Shown: piece by piece, positions 53,584 through 63,138 of the stretch
Layout: each line of letters begins with the position of its first letter
How positions within the stretch are numbered: the first letter of the stretch is position 1
Notes under the pieces: model-generated
What the model was told of the DNA's origin: nothing
What the model saw: the letters and a program-made list of their open reading frames with translations, nothing else
Database searches by the model: none
Assembly: GCF_019279795.1 (NCBI RefSeq)
Contig: NC_056740.1
Location: forward strand, 232,857,297-232,921,296
Direction: 5' to 3'
Source: Protopterus annectens
Lineage: Eukaryota > Chordata > Ceratodontiformes > Protopteridae
Length of the DNA: 64,000 nt
Program-made: the position numbers and the translations under genes

Positions 53584-54620
53584 ATAACCTCAATCTATCT
53601 CTCTCCAAGGAAGTTCAGCGGATATTAACAGAAGCCCGCAGACCATCTACCAGAAAGGTTTATTCAGCAAAATGGAAGAGATTCAGCATTTGGAATACCA
53701 GCAAGGGTCATGATGCATCATTATTGAACATCCCACTCATCCTGGAATACTTGGCAGATATGCTACAGAAAGGACTCTCGTATTCTTCTATAAAGATACA
53801 TGCTTCAGCTATTTCAGCTAGATACAACACTGATCCACCTGTGTTCTCACATCCTTTGTTAAGGCAATTTCTTAGAGGAATCAAGAATATCAAGCCACCA
53901 AGAAAGGCCCCAGTACCAGCTTGGGACCTCAACTTTGTCCTAGAAAAACTGACTCTACCACCCTTTGAGCCAGCAGCTTCTGTGGACTTACAATTCCTCT
54001 CATGGAAGACAGCTTTCCTGTTGACAATTACCTCAGCAAGAAGGGTTTCGGAATTACAGGCCCTAATGGCCATACCACCATTCATTACCTTTCATAGGGA
54101 CAGGGTCTCCTTACGAACCAACCCTAGCTTTCTGCCAAAAGTGGTATCTAGGGTTTCTTTGAATCAAGCAATTCACCTGCCTACTTTCTTTCCCAATCCT
54201 GAGAACAAAGGGGGAAGTACTGTTGCATACCTTGGACATTCACAGACAACTTCGCTACTGCCTGGACAGAACCAAGGCCAATAGGAAGTCTGATCCGCTT
54301 TTTGTAGCTTACGCCCATGGAGTACAAGGAAAAGCAGTTTCCAAACAGACCATCTCAAAATGGATTGGACATTGCATCAGATTATGTTATTCCTTCCATG
54401 GAAAGAGTGTACCAGCCAATATCAGACCACACTCTACCAGAGCTACAGCCACCTCTACAGCATTCTTAAGAGGGGTGCCTACAAAAGACATTCTAGAAGC
54501 TGCTACATGGAGCTCCGTGCATACATTCTCCAAACACTACAACCTTCCTTTATATTCCAGATCCAGAGCAGGCTTTGCTTGCAGTCCTGCAGGGATTGAT
54601 AGCTACACCATCCTTTTCTT
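53584..54620 (+). pseudogene. D11 tyrosine recombinase
   Basis: Open from upstream of 53584 to 54284 with ILTEARRPSTRK, LSYSSIKIHASAISARYN, LEKLTLPPFEP and SARRVSELQAL (Arg I). An inserted base near 54213 (gggggaagtac) forces a switch. From 54223 it has LDIHRQLRY, KQTISKWIGHCIRLCYS, HSTRATATSTAFLRG, EAATWSSVHTF and KHYNLPLYSRSRAGF. A 2-base loss then alters the last residues. One indel separates all the catalytic residues from a working frame. Confidence 0.9.
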
Positions 54621-54657
54621 AGTGCTTTCCACCTCCCCAGCTAAGCTATGGTATTCA

Positions 54658-54754
54658 ACCCATATGTTATGACTGCAGTTGCATTCTTGAAGGACATAGT
54701 ACAGTTTTGTACCTACCATAAATGTAGATGTCCGATAGATATGCAACTGCAGTC
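54658..54754 (+). repeat. D11 ICR
   Basis: Left half ttatgactgcagttgcattc then ttgaaggacat complements the D11 left end. Right half has agatgtccgatagatatgca before actgcagtc, which records the right tip that D11 has lost. Confidence 0.9.
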
Positions 54755-54916
54755 GGTTCCTCCTCCTTCCCTCTATTCCTTGGGTCCACTCCTCTCCCTG
54801 TTATCCTAGCTGGGATATCTGTTATGGTGTATCTGTTTATTGCTTATTTATATGTCTGGAAACCTGTTTTGTCTTCCAAATTGATTACAGCCTTCCTTGG
54901 AGGGCACCTGGCATCT

Positions 54917-55068
54917 GGGGCAAGAAACACTGAAGAAGATGGCGTCGGCTGATGCTTATGTACTCCTGCTGCTCTGACGTCGGAGAGAAATGCGACATCA
55001 GCCGACGTCGGACCCAGACTTTGGAATCTGGCCGACCGAGGGCTGCCTGAGGCAGGACAACCCATATG
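54917..55068 (-). repeat. D11 right ITR, cut by D12
   Basis: Mirrors 49585-49759 as far as acaacccatatg, then D12 starts. The remaining gactgcag block and terminal extension are missing. Confidence 0.88.
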
Positions 55069-55256
55069 ATGTCCTTCAAGGATGCATCTGCAGTCATAAC
55101 AAATGGGTTGTCCTGTCGTCAGGCAGCCCTTCGGTCGGCCGGATTCCAAAGTCTGGGTCTGGCCTCGGCTGGTGTCGCACTTCACCCGACGTCATCTCTG
55201 CTGGTCTTCGGGTATAAAGGCATCAGCCGACGCCATTTTCCTCAGTCTTTCTTGCC
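55069..55256 (+). repeat. D12 left ITR
   Basis: Mirrors 60445-60618. Much of it is an exact inverted copy of the right ITR. Confidence 0.9.
55213..55245 (+). promoter_or_regulatory. D12 TATA box and initiator
   Basis: TATAAAGG at 55213 and CTCAGTC with its A at 55244, 31 bp apart. Confidence 0.7.
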
Positions 55257-55388
55257 GCATGGCGCCCGAAGCAGAAGCTGTTCGCAAGTGCCGGTCGGTC
55301 AGATCTAGAGATTACTACTACCGAATACTACTTCAAAGACTTCTAAAAAGCTAAGTACCCCGTTGGGGACTCTTTCTTGCCTCAGCCG

Positions 55389-57192
55389 ATGTCAGAAAAA
55401 GTAAATAACTGTTTAACTTTTGGGAAACAAATACCTCATAAAGATTTCCACTCTTACTGCTTACCTTGTTTAGGCCCAGACCACGACGTAGCAGCCTGTT
55501 TAGCCTGTGCTTCCTTCAACCGACGAACGCTTAGGCGTCGGTCGGAGTTTGCTGAACAGTTTTTCGGCTCAGATTTTGCGTACATTATGCCGTCTGATCC
55601 TCAGACTTCTCAAATTGTTAAAAAACGCAAAGAAAAAGACAGACACTCGCGGTCCGCGGTTTCGGCCGAAACCACGGTTAAGCAAACCGCGAGTGTCTCT
55701 TTCGGCCGAAACCGAGCAAACTGGTCAATCTTCAGCCGAATCCATGACTACTACCGAGGCTCCTGCTACCCTAGTTGAATCGGCCTCTGAAGTTTTGCCT
55801 ACTAACGTGGTTCCTATAGAATTATCAGACACCATCCCTTTGGATGTCTCTACCCCAGCACGTGGTGCTGCTAGGCCTCCTGCAGCCATGTCTATTAAGG
55901 CCTTTGCCAGGGCTAAAGCAGCCAAAACTGCTAAATCGGTGCCTGTTAAGCCCCCCTCACACAGGCCCAGTTCCAGTTCTCAAATGCTTACTCTGGCAGA
56001 GGATCTCGTCTCTTTAATAAGGGGATCTCAATCTCACCCAGACAGGGCCTCTCAGCCTCCAGAAAAGAGACCTAGAGCAGAGCCCCCAGAGCCAGTGTTC
56101 TCAGATGATTCTTCTGATGATTCAGACATTACAGACCATCCAGAGGCTCCTTTTTCTACTTATGAAGATTCCGATGCTGAAGAATCTATTCCATCTGCCT
56201 CTCCACCAGAGGAATTTTCCTTTGGGGAAACCTTACATGCCATGAGAGAGCAATTCCAATGGCAGGGACAAGATTTCTCAGATTCAAGAAAAAGGCTTAG
56301 GACCTTTCTTCACTTACTGCAACATAGGCCCTTAGCTATACCTCCAGTTCTGCCTGTTGTGGATGATGCATTTAATGATGTTTGCACTGCTCCTGATACA
56401 TTACCTCCAGCCCCTGCCAAACCAGATAGGTTTTACAGGGTACCGGACACTCATCACCACCTATACAAGGCCCCACTTGCAGATCCTGAGACTATCTCCC
56501 AGGGACCTAAGGCAGTAGCCGACCTCAGCAAAAACCCTCTCCCTTCTGAAAGGGAATCCAGGTCCTTAGAGAGTTGGGGTAAAAAAGTTTACCCCTCTGC
56601 TACTCTCTCAGCTAGAGCTTTGAACTGTTTCATATGATCCAATACCAAGAGTTTATGCTTGATCAGTTAACCTAGAAACTGTCCTCTGATGACTCCTTAG
56701 ATAAGAAATCTGTTTTAGAAATGGTGAATAACATTCAGCAGGTTAGTAACCATTCTTTAAAATGTGGCTATGATGCACTGGAGGCTTCATTTAGATCAGC
56801 CATGACTGGCACAGTTATAAGAAGGCATGCATGGTTGAAAGAACAGGTCTTGCCGGATCATGTTAAAGCAAAGCTGTTAGATGCTCCTATGGATAAGGCC
56901 AGTCTATTTGGTTCTCCTGCTCAGCAAGTAATGAAGAAAATGGAAGAGAAGGCAAAATCTGTACAAACAGTTAAAGATTTCTTACAGGTTCGGCCCCCAA
57001 GGTTTAGCAGGAACTGGCCTTCCAAAAATTGGTCCTTTCCAGACTCCTCTAAATCTCAGAGAGGCAGGAATAGACGTTCCAGAGGCAGAAATCAATCCAG
57101 AGGAGGTGCCTACAGAGGACGCCAGTGGCAAGGCAATAACCAGCGAGGCACAAGACACAACAACTGCCACTGCAACAGGACAATCACAGTGA
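55389..57192 (+). pseudogene. D12 gag
   Basis: ATG 55389 gives MSEKVNNCLTFGK; the second Cys of the first pair is Phe here, so that zinc pair is broken. The rest (HSYCLPCLGPDHD, CLACASF) is kept. A frameshift near 55680 leads to a long open middle (to 56637) with MLTLAEDLVSLIRGS, the acidic YEDSDAEESIPSASPPEE, KPDRFYRVPDTHH and KKVYPSATLSARALNC. A loss near 56630 is followed by the C-terminal ORF 56721-57203 (HAWLKEQVLPDHVKAKLLDAP, NWSFP, Arg/Gly-rich tail). The stop equivalent to the other gags is TGA 57190-57192. Confidence 0.9.
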
Positions 57193-59079
57193 CTTGGCTC
57201 TGACTCCGCCTACCAGGGAACAAATAGCAGCACCCTTAGGCGGAAAGTTAGCCTTATTTTCAAAAAATTGGCACTATTTCACAAAAGACAAGTGGATTTT
57301 GCAGACTATAGACCAAGGCTACAGGTTTCACTTCCACACCTTACCAGTAAAAAGAGGAATGCCAAACCTACCTCCAAATCAGAAAACAGAAGCTCTAAAG
57401 CAGATAGCTCAATTAACAAAGATGAGAGCTGTGGAAAGAGTACCACCAACAGAACAGGGCAAAGGATTCTACTCCAGACTCTTCCTAGTACCAAGAAAAG
57501 AAAAGTTGGAGGCCTATTCTCGACCTGTCCGCCTTTAAACACATTCATCATTGTCCCAAAATTCAAAATGCTGACCCTACAGCAACTTCTTCCCATGCTG
57601 GGCAAGGAGTGTTGGCTGGTAACTCTAGATCTCAAGGAGGCATACCTGCACGCCCCCATACGACCAAATTGCAGAAGATACCTCCGATTTCTTGCAGGAT
57701 CAGAGCATTATCAATTCTCAGCATTGCCCTTTGGCTTATCTACTGCCCAGAGTATTCACAAAATGCCTGGCATCAGTAATCGCTCATTGCAGGCTACAGG
57801 GAATCCAAATTTATCCATACCTGGACGACTGCCTGATACAAGCGGTCAACAAAAGCAAGCTGACAAAGACTTACAAAGAGTCATTTGCTTACTACAAGCC
57901 CTGTGATACACAGTCAATTTAAAAAGTCAAGACTAATACCATCCCAAACAAAACATTCTTGGGTGCAGAATTGGACACAGTAAAACAGATGGCATTCCTA
58001 ACTGCAGAAAAACAAGAACAACTCCTCCTTACTTCTTGGCATTAACAAAGCAGAACAAACTAACAGCAAGGAAAGTACTGCAGGCCTTGGGCTTCATGGC
58101 ATCATGCATAATCCTGGTCCCCATGCCAGATTGCATATGAGAAAACTACAGTGGTACCTAAAGAATTTATGGTCTCAACACAGGCACAGCTTAGAAACCA
58201 AATACCACTAATCCCATGCCTGAAACAAGAGTTCCTATGGTGGGCTCAAGCATGCCAGTCAAACCCAGGCTTGCCCTTCCACAACTTTCAAGCAAGCCAA
58301 ACCATCACAACGGACGCCTCAGACCTAGGTTGGGGGCCCACATGATGGACAAATGCATACAAGGATTATGGACCCCAGATCAACTGCACCTGCACATAAA
58401 TCAAAAAGAAATGCTGGCAGTAAAACTAGCAATCCAGAATTTCAAACCATTCCTCAAAGAAGGCCATTTGATGATAAGGACAGACAACACCACAGTCATG
58501 TGGTACATCAACAAACAGGGAGGCACTCATTCATACCCCCTATGCCGAATGACTCTGGACCTATGGAATATGGCTCTGAGCTACAACATTCAGTTACAGG
58601 CAATATTTGTACCGGGAAAAGAAAACATCCTAGCAGACATGTTAAGCAGAACTACCTCGGATGCTCACGAATGGATGGTACACCCGGACATCTTCAAGGC
58701 CATCACACAGAAATGGGGAATGCCACAAATAGACCTATTCGCATCCCCACTCAATCACCAGCTCAAGAAATTCTGCACAAGGACATACCACCCACTTGCA
58801 TGGAAGGTGGACTCTCTATCCTTCAGTTGGAAAGGCCTGACAGCATATGCATTCCCACCTCTTCCTTTGATGCACAAGATACTACTGAAAATCAAAGAGG
58901 AGCGTCCAAGGATAATTCTGATAGCTCCAAGACAACACTGGTATCCATTGCTGAGGAGCATGTCACGGGGGAGAACGTGGACACTACCCCTGATGCCTTT
59001 GATGTTAACTCAGAACGATTACAACATCATGCATCCAAATCTAAAAACTCTGCAACTAACTGCCTGGAACATTACATAA
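57193..59079 (+). pseudogene. D12 pol: RT, RNase H, methyltransferase-like
   Basis: GGKLALFSKNW and GFYSRLFLVPRK are open to a frameshift near 57510. LDLKEAYLHAPI and YPYLDDCLIQA keep the catalytic Asps, but two bases are missing in the STAPRV region. Several indels lie at 57900-58170. The 58216-59079 frame is clean: LHINQKEMLAV, RTDNTTVMWYINKQGG, LADMLSRTTSDAHEW, DLFASPLN, VDSLSFSW, AFPPLPLMHK, ILIAP and HWYPLL. The first RNase H motif, TDASDLGWG, is in the frame before. Confidence 0.9.
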
Positions 59080-59561
59080 CAGCCACTAACCCAGATTTAT
59101 CCCAAATGGTTAAAGACATTATCCTGGAGGCCCGCAGACCTTCTACAAGAAGGAACTATGCAGGGAAATGGAAAAGGTTGGTCATTTGGAGCACTGAAAG
59201 AGGAAAAGATGTGTCAAAGATAGATATTGCCAACATCCTGGAGTATTTGGCAGAGCTTCTCCATACAGGCCTGTCCTATTCCTCCATCAAGATACATGCA
59301 TCCGCTATTTCTGCAGAATACAGCTTTGATCCCCCTGTCTTCTCACATCCTCTACTCGGGCAGTTCCTCAGAGGAATCAAGAATGTAAAACCTCCTAGGA
59401 AACCACCATTACCAGCATGGGACTTGAACTTTGTGCTAGAAAAATTGACACTCCCTCCATTCGAACCAGCAGCAACAGCAGATCTTCAACACATATCCTG
59501 GAAAACTGCTTTCCTACTGGCAATTACTTCAGCAAGAAGGGTTTCGAACTACAGGCCTTAA
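58353..59561 (+). other. D12 recombinase-frame ORF overlapping RNase H and methyltransferase-like region
   Basis: A 402-codon ORF runs through the RNase H and Dam-like coding region in the -1 frame relative to pol and enters the recombinase (IILEARRPSTRRNYAGKW) without a stop. It repeats the D4 arrangement in a distant copy. Confidence 0.5.
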
Positions 59562-60109
59562 TGGCAGTACAACCCTTCCTAATCTTCCATCAAGATAGAG
59601 TATCCATGAGAACTAATCCTACATTTATGCCTAAGGTGGTATCCAGAGTGTCTCTAAACCAGGCAATCCACCTACCTACCTTCTTTCCCAATCCACAGAA
59701 CAGGGGGGAAAGACTGCTGCATACCTTGGATGTACATAGACAGTTCCGCTACTACCTGGACAGAACCAAGGGCAATAGAAAAACTGACCAGCTTCTAGTG
59801 GCCTATGCAACAGGAAGGGAAGGAAAAGCAATTTCCAAACAGACAATCTCCAAGTGGATAGGAAATTGCATCAGATTCTGTTACTCCTACCATGGAAAGC
59901 CAATTCCACAGAACATAAGACCTCATTCTACAAGGGCTACAGCCACTACCACAGCTTTCTTACGAGGAGTGGCAACCAAGGACATTATTGAGGCGGCTAC
60001 TTGGACCTCCGTGCATACATTTGCCAAGCATTATAACTTACCTCTATACTCTAGATCCCGAGCAGGGTTTGCCACTGCTGTATTGCAAGGGATCCTAACT
60101 ACACCATAA
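59080..60109 (+). pseudogene. D12 tyrosine recombinase, one frameshift
   Basis: IILEARRPSTRRNYAGKW, LSYSSIKIHASAISAEYS, LEKLTLPPFEP and SARRVS are open to 59561. A base loss within the SELQAL codons (about 59545) shifts to the second frame, which is clean to TAA 60107-60109. It carries LHTLDVHRQFRYYLDRTK, KQTISKWIGNCIRFCYS, HSTRATATTTAFLRG, EAATWTSVHTF and KHYNLPLYSRSRAGF. His to Trp is 26 residues and Trp to Tyr 10. This is the least damaged recombinase in the window. Confidence 0.92.
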
Positions 60110-60147
60110 TTCTTCTTCCTCCTCCCCTAGTTTGGCTATGGTATTCT

Positions 60148-60245
60148 ACCCATTTGTTATGACTGCAGATGCATCCTTGAAGGACATAGTACAGTTTTGT
60201 ACCTACCATAAATGTAGATGTCCGAACAGGATAGCATCTGCAGTC
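60148..60245 (+). repeat. D12 ICR
   Basis: ttatgactgcagatgcatcc and ttgaaggacat complement the left end; agatgtccgaacaggatagc then atctgcagtc complement the right end. Confidence 0.92.
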
Positions 60246-60444
60246 AGGATTACCCACCCACCCTTCCCCTCTGTGGTATTCCTAGGGTATTTACCCTCCT
60301 AATAGCTAGCTGGGGGGGGATCTCTTATGGTGTATTTGTTTGTATATATGTACATACATGCTTATTTTTTGTGTTTGCCTACCTTCTTTTGGAAACATTG
60401 GCATTTACCCAAAATTTAGTTTTCCAAGAGGGCAACTGGCATCT

Positions 60445-60664
60445 GGGGCAAGAAACACTGAGGAAAATGGCGTAGCTGATGCCTTTATACCCGAAGACCA
60501 GCAGAGATGACGTCGGGTGAAGTGCGACACCAGCCGAGGCCAGACCCAGACTTTGGAATCCGGCCGACCGAAGGGCTGCCTGACGACAGGACAACCCATT
60601 TGTTATGACTGCAGATGCTATCCTGTTCAGACATCTACATTTATGGTAGGTACAAAACTGTACT
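60445..60664 (-). repeat. D12 right ITR
   Basis: Mirror of the left ITR plus the right-only extension acatctacatttatggtagg and tacaaaactgtact. Confidence 0.92.
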
Positions 60665-60984
60665 TTTTGCACCAGACAGCAGAGCCCGGAAAGTGGATGC
60701 TCTGTCCTTCCCTTGGATGTTGCTATCAGTGTATGCCTTCCTCCTATTCCACTTCTTCCAGAGTATTAGTGAAGATCAGGGACGAACGTCCAAGGACTAT
60801 TCTCATAGCTCCGAACTGTCCCAGACAGCGTTGGTATCCGCTGCTTCACAGTCATCTTCCTCCTTGGCATCTTCCTCTGAAGCCAGATATTTTGGTTCAA
60901 GAAAGGGGAAACATTCTACATCCTCATCTTCAGTCTCTCCATTTGGCAGCATGGCTCATTGTATGACTCCTTCCTTTTCTTCCT
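60665..60984 (+). pseudogene. D9 pol, 3' segment
   Basis: Resumes with FCTR, directly continuing the D9 reading NHLLPL at 49584. VDALSFPW, YAFLLFHF-type (the AFPP position) and TILIAPNCPRQRWYPLL follow. It ends shortly before the recombinase. Confidence 0.86.
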
Positions 60985-62017
60985 CCCTTTCCCAACAGGT
61001 GGTTGATGTGAGGGAGGCCAGGAGGCCTAGTACTAGGAAATCCTATGCTGACAAATGGGAAAGGTTCTCTCAATGGACGCAGGCTACAGGGGAGCCTGCT
61101 TCTCAACTTACCCTTCCTCTGATCCTGGAATACCTGGCTGCTCTGATCCTGGAATACCTGGCTGATTTGCTTCAGGGTGGTCTTTGTTTTTCCTCTATCA
61201 AGATCCATGCTTCAGCCATCTCTGCTCATTGTTCTCTTAAACAGCCCATTGTCTGTAATCCCCTGATGAAAATTGTTTCCAAGAGGTGCTTGCAATTTAA
61301 AACCTCCCAGAAGAGCACCTACTTCAGCCTGAGATCTTAATTTTGCTCTGGAGAAACTCACTCTTCCTACTTTTGAGCCAGCTGCCTCTACAGATTTAAA
61401 GTTTCTCTCTTGGAAGACTGCCTTCCACTTTGCTATAACTTCAGTAAGGAGGATTTCGGAGTTGCAAGCTTTGATAGCCGTGGAGCCTTTTCTTATTTTC
61501 CATGCAGGTCGTCTCTGAGGACTAATCCCTCCTTTATGCCTAAGGTGGTTTCCAGCCTGACTCTTAATCAGTCCATACACCTTCCTACTACCTTCTTTCC
61601 TAATCCTCGCAATAGAATTGAAAGGATCCTACATTCTCTTGATGTGCACAGACAGCTCAGGTTTTACCTGGACAGGACTAAGGACCGTCGGAAATCAGCA
61701 CAGTTATTGGTCAGTTTTGCCCCTGGATCCCAGGGCAAGGCTATTTCTAAGCGAACCATTTCTAAATGGATTGCACATTGCATTACTTCTTATTCCGTTC
61801 ATGGCAAAGCTCCGCCTCAAGGGGTTAGGACCCACTCTACTAGAGCGGCTTCCACTTTGCAGCCTTTCTAAGGGGTGTCCCTTCTAAAGACGTTTTGGAA
61901 GCTGCCACATGGTCTTCTGTTCACACTTTCACAAAGCCTTATAATTTGCTTCTATTTTCCAGAGCCAGGGCAGGGTTTGCTACTGCGGTGTTGCAGGGCA
62001 TAATCTCCAACCCTTGA
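60985..62017 (+). pseudogene. D9 tyrosine recombinase
   Basis: REARRPSTRKSYADKW, a 24-bp in-frame duplication at 61117-61164, LCFSSIKIHASAISAH and LEKLTLPTFEP in another frame are visible. Then SVRRISELQAL (Arg I), SLRTNPSFMPKVV, FYLDRTKDRRK, KRTISKWIAHCI, HSTRAAST (HxxR) and a frameshift. EAATWSSVHTF and KPYNLLLFS lead to TGA 62015-62017. The stretch before Tyr reads KPY rather than KHY. Confidence 0.87.
61117..61164 (+). repeat. 24-bp tandem duplication in D9 recombinase
   Basis: ctctgatcctggaatacctg plus gctg occurs twice, exactly and in frame, doubling ALILEYLA. Confidence 0.93.
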
Positions 62018-62063
62018 TGCTGTTGGTTCCTCCCCCCTTTTTTTCTCTGGGCTTTGGTAATCA

Positions 62064-62158
62064 ACCCATTTGTTAGGACAACAGTGAAACACTATGAACA
62101 TAGTACAGTTGTGTAGACTTGCCATGTAGATGTTAGAGTGTATTCACTGTTGCAGTCC
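62064..62158 (+). repeat. D9 ICR
   Basis: aacagtgaaacactatgaac then atagtacagttgtgtagact with a short loss in the cataaatgtag block; complements the D9 ends. Confidence 0.85.
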
Positions 62159-62285
62159 TGGTCCCCCCCCCCCCCTTTTTTGTGGTCCTCTCCTATTCTC
62201 TTTTCCTGAGGTACAGGCTTAATTTGTTGATGGTCATATTGGTTTCTGGTTTAAGCCTTATTTTCTTGGGTCTCCTGACTTTTAT

Positions 62286-62490
62286 GGCAAAAAAGACTGA
62301 GGAAGTGACGTTGGCTGCCTCCTTTTGTATCTGACTCCCTGACATCCTTTGCAACCGACGTCATTTTTACTTGCCTTTGGTATTCTGGCTGACTGAGGGC
62401 TACCAGGAGCCGGATAACCCATTTGTTAGGACTGCAACAGTGAATACACTCTTAACATCTACATTTATGGTACGTGTACACAACTGTACT
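62286..62490 (-). repeat. D9 right ITR
   Basis: Mirrors 40528-40697 (gaggaagtgacgttggctgc, inverted TATA ccttttgta) and ends gtgtacacaactgtact. Confidence 0.87.
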
Positions 62491-62720
62491 TTTCACTTAT
62501 TCATTTGCAAAAGAACCTATGCCCCAGAATATTAAAGCTCATTCGACTAGATCGATGGCAAGTTCTGTAGCCTTCCATTCCAGGGCATCTGTGGATGACA
62601 TTTGCGCAGCAGCCACTTGGGCTAAATCCCACACTTTTTATTGATTTATTACAAATTGGATGTGGTCTCCAGAGGGAGAGCTGCCTTCGGCTCAGTGGTT
62701 CTCAGGAACATTCTTCCATA
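62491..62720 (+). pseudogene. D8 recombinase, segment 2 (C terminus)
   Basis: Continues the SKWLRN of 40527 with a TYSFAKEPMPQNIKA-type stretch, HSTRSMASSVAF (HxxR) and AAATWAKSHTF. A small base loss near 62637 then causes an early stop before the Tyr; RGRAAFGSVVLR follows in another frame. His to Trp spacing is again 26. Confidence 0.88.
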
Positions 62721-62756
62721 AGGGCCACCCAAGTATCTCAAGGTAGCTGTGGATTC

Positions 62757-62862
62757 TGTCCCATCAGTGATGACTGGAAAGAAGATGAGCAACATTAGAT
62801 AAAGACGTTACGTCTTATTAAAATGTTCATCTGTGTTGATCTTCCTTCATTCATCACCTTCC
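62757..62862 (+). repeat. D8 ICR
   Basis: cccatcagtgatgactggaa is the complement of the left end (ttccattcatcactgatggg). catctgtgttgatcttcctt with cattcatcac is the complement of the right end. The ICR rule therefore holds in this unrelated ITR family too. Confidence 0.85.
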
Positions 62863-62965
62863 ACCCCGCCAAAGGCTCCTGGGGGATAATTTGGGTCCAA
62901 GTGGTGTCTTAGGGCATTTGTGCAGAAATGACCTCTGCTTTACTTGTATAACATTTGCAAACTCT

Positions 62966-63138
62966 ATCTGAGGTAACTGGGAGAAGGGCATTGTGGGTAG
63001 AAGCTTAGCTTGAGAGTTTTTGGCTGGCATGAGCTTGGTTTTAGGTCAACTCTGTCCTGAGGGCTCGGAACCGAACCCATCAGTGATGAATGAAAGAAGA
63101 TCAACAACACAGATGGAACGTTCTGGTAAGACATAACT
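62966..63138 (-). repeat. D8 right ITR
   Basis: gagaagggcattgtgggtag and cccatcagtgatgaatgaaa mirror the left ITR; the tip is near gtaagacataac. Confidence 0.85.

Larger units (their letters stand above)
49585..55068 (+). mobile_element. D11: DIRS element of a second ITR type, right tip missing
   Basis: Left end atgtccttcaagaatgcaac. Gag, pol, recombinase, ICR and most of the right ITR follow, then D12 begins inside the right ITR at 55069 after cccatatg. The last 65 or so bases of D11 are not found: after D12 the sequence is D9. D11 and D12 share an ITR start (atgtccttcaag) unlike that of the other copies, while their genes remain close relatives. Confidence 0.93.
55069..60664 (+). mobile_element. 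D12: DIRS element inserted in the right ITR of D11
   Basis: Left end atgtccttcaaggatgcatc and right end acaaaactgtact bound a full 5596-bp copy. The left flank is D11 ITR sequence and the right flank is D9 pol (ttttgcaccag). The right tip matches the D12 ICR (cctgttcagacatct), not the D11 ICR, so it belongs to D12. Confidence 0.94.
40528..62490 (+). mobile_element. D9: DIRS element inserted in D8, split by D10 and by D11-D12
   Basis: The left end is atgttagtgtttcactcttg and the right end caactgtact. Subtracting the inserts leaves 5311 bp. Removing D9 joins aatacg to tttcacttat and restores the D8 recombinase frame. D9 is clearly more degraded than D10-D12, in agreement with being older than the elements inside it. 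Confidence 0.93.
37281..63138 (+). mobile_element. D8: older-family DIRS element lacking pol, split by D9
   Basis: ITRs at 37281-37420 and 62966-63138, an ICR at 62757-62862, gag and recombinase define it. Removing D9 (21963 bp) leaves about 3.9 kb: gag runs to about 39900 and is followed almost at once by recombinase, so RT, RNase H and the methyltransferase-like part are gone. Its ITR, with catcactgatggg and tggctggt, is unrelated in sequence to those of D1-D6 and D9-D12. End positions are within about 10 bases. Confidence 0.88.
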
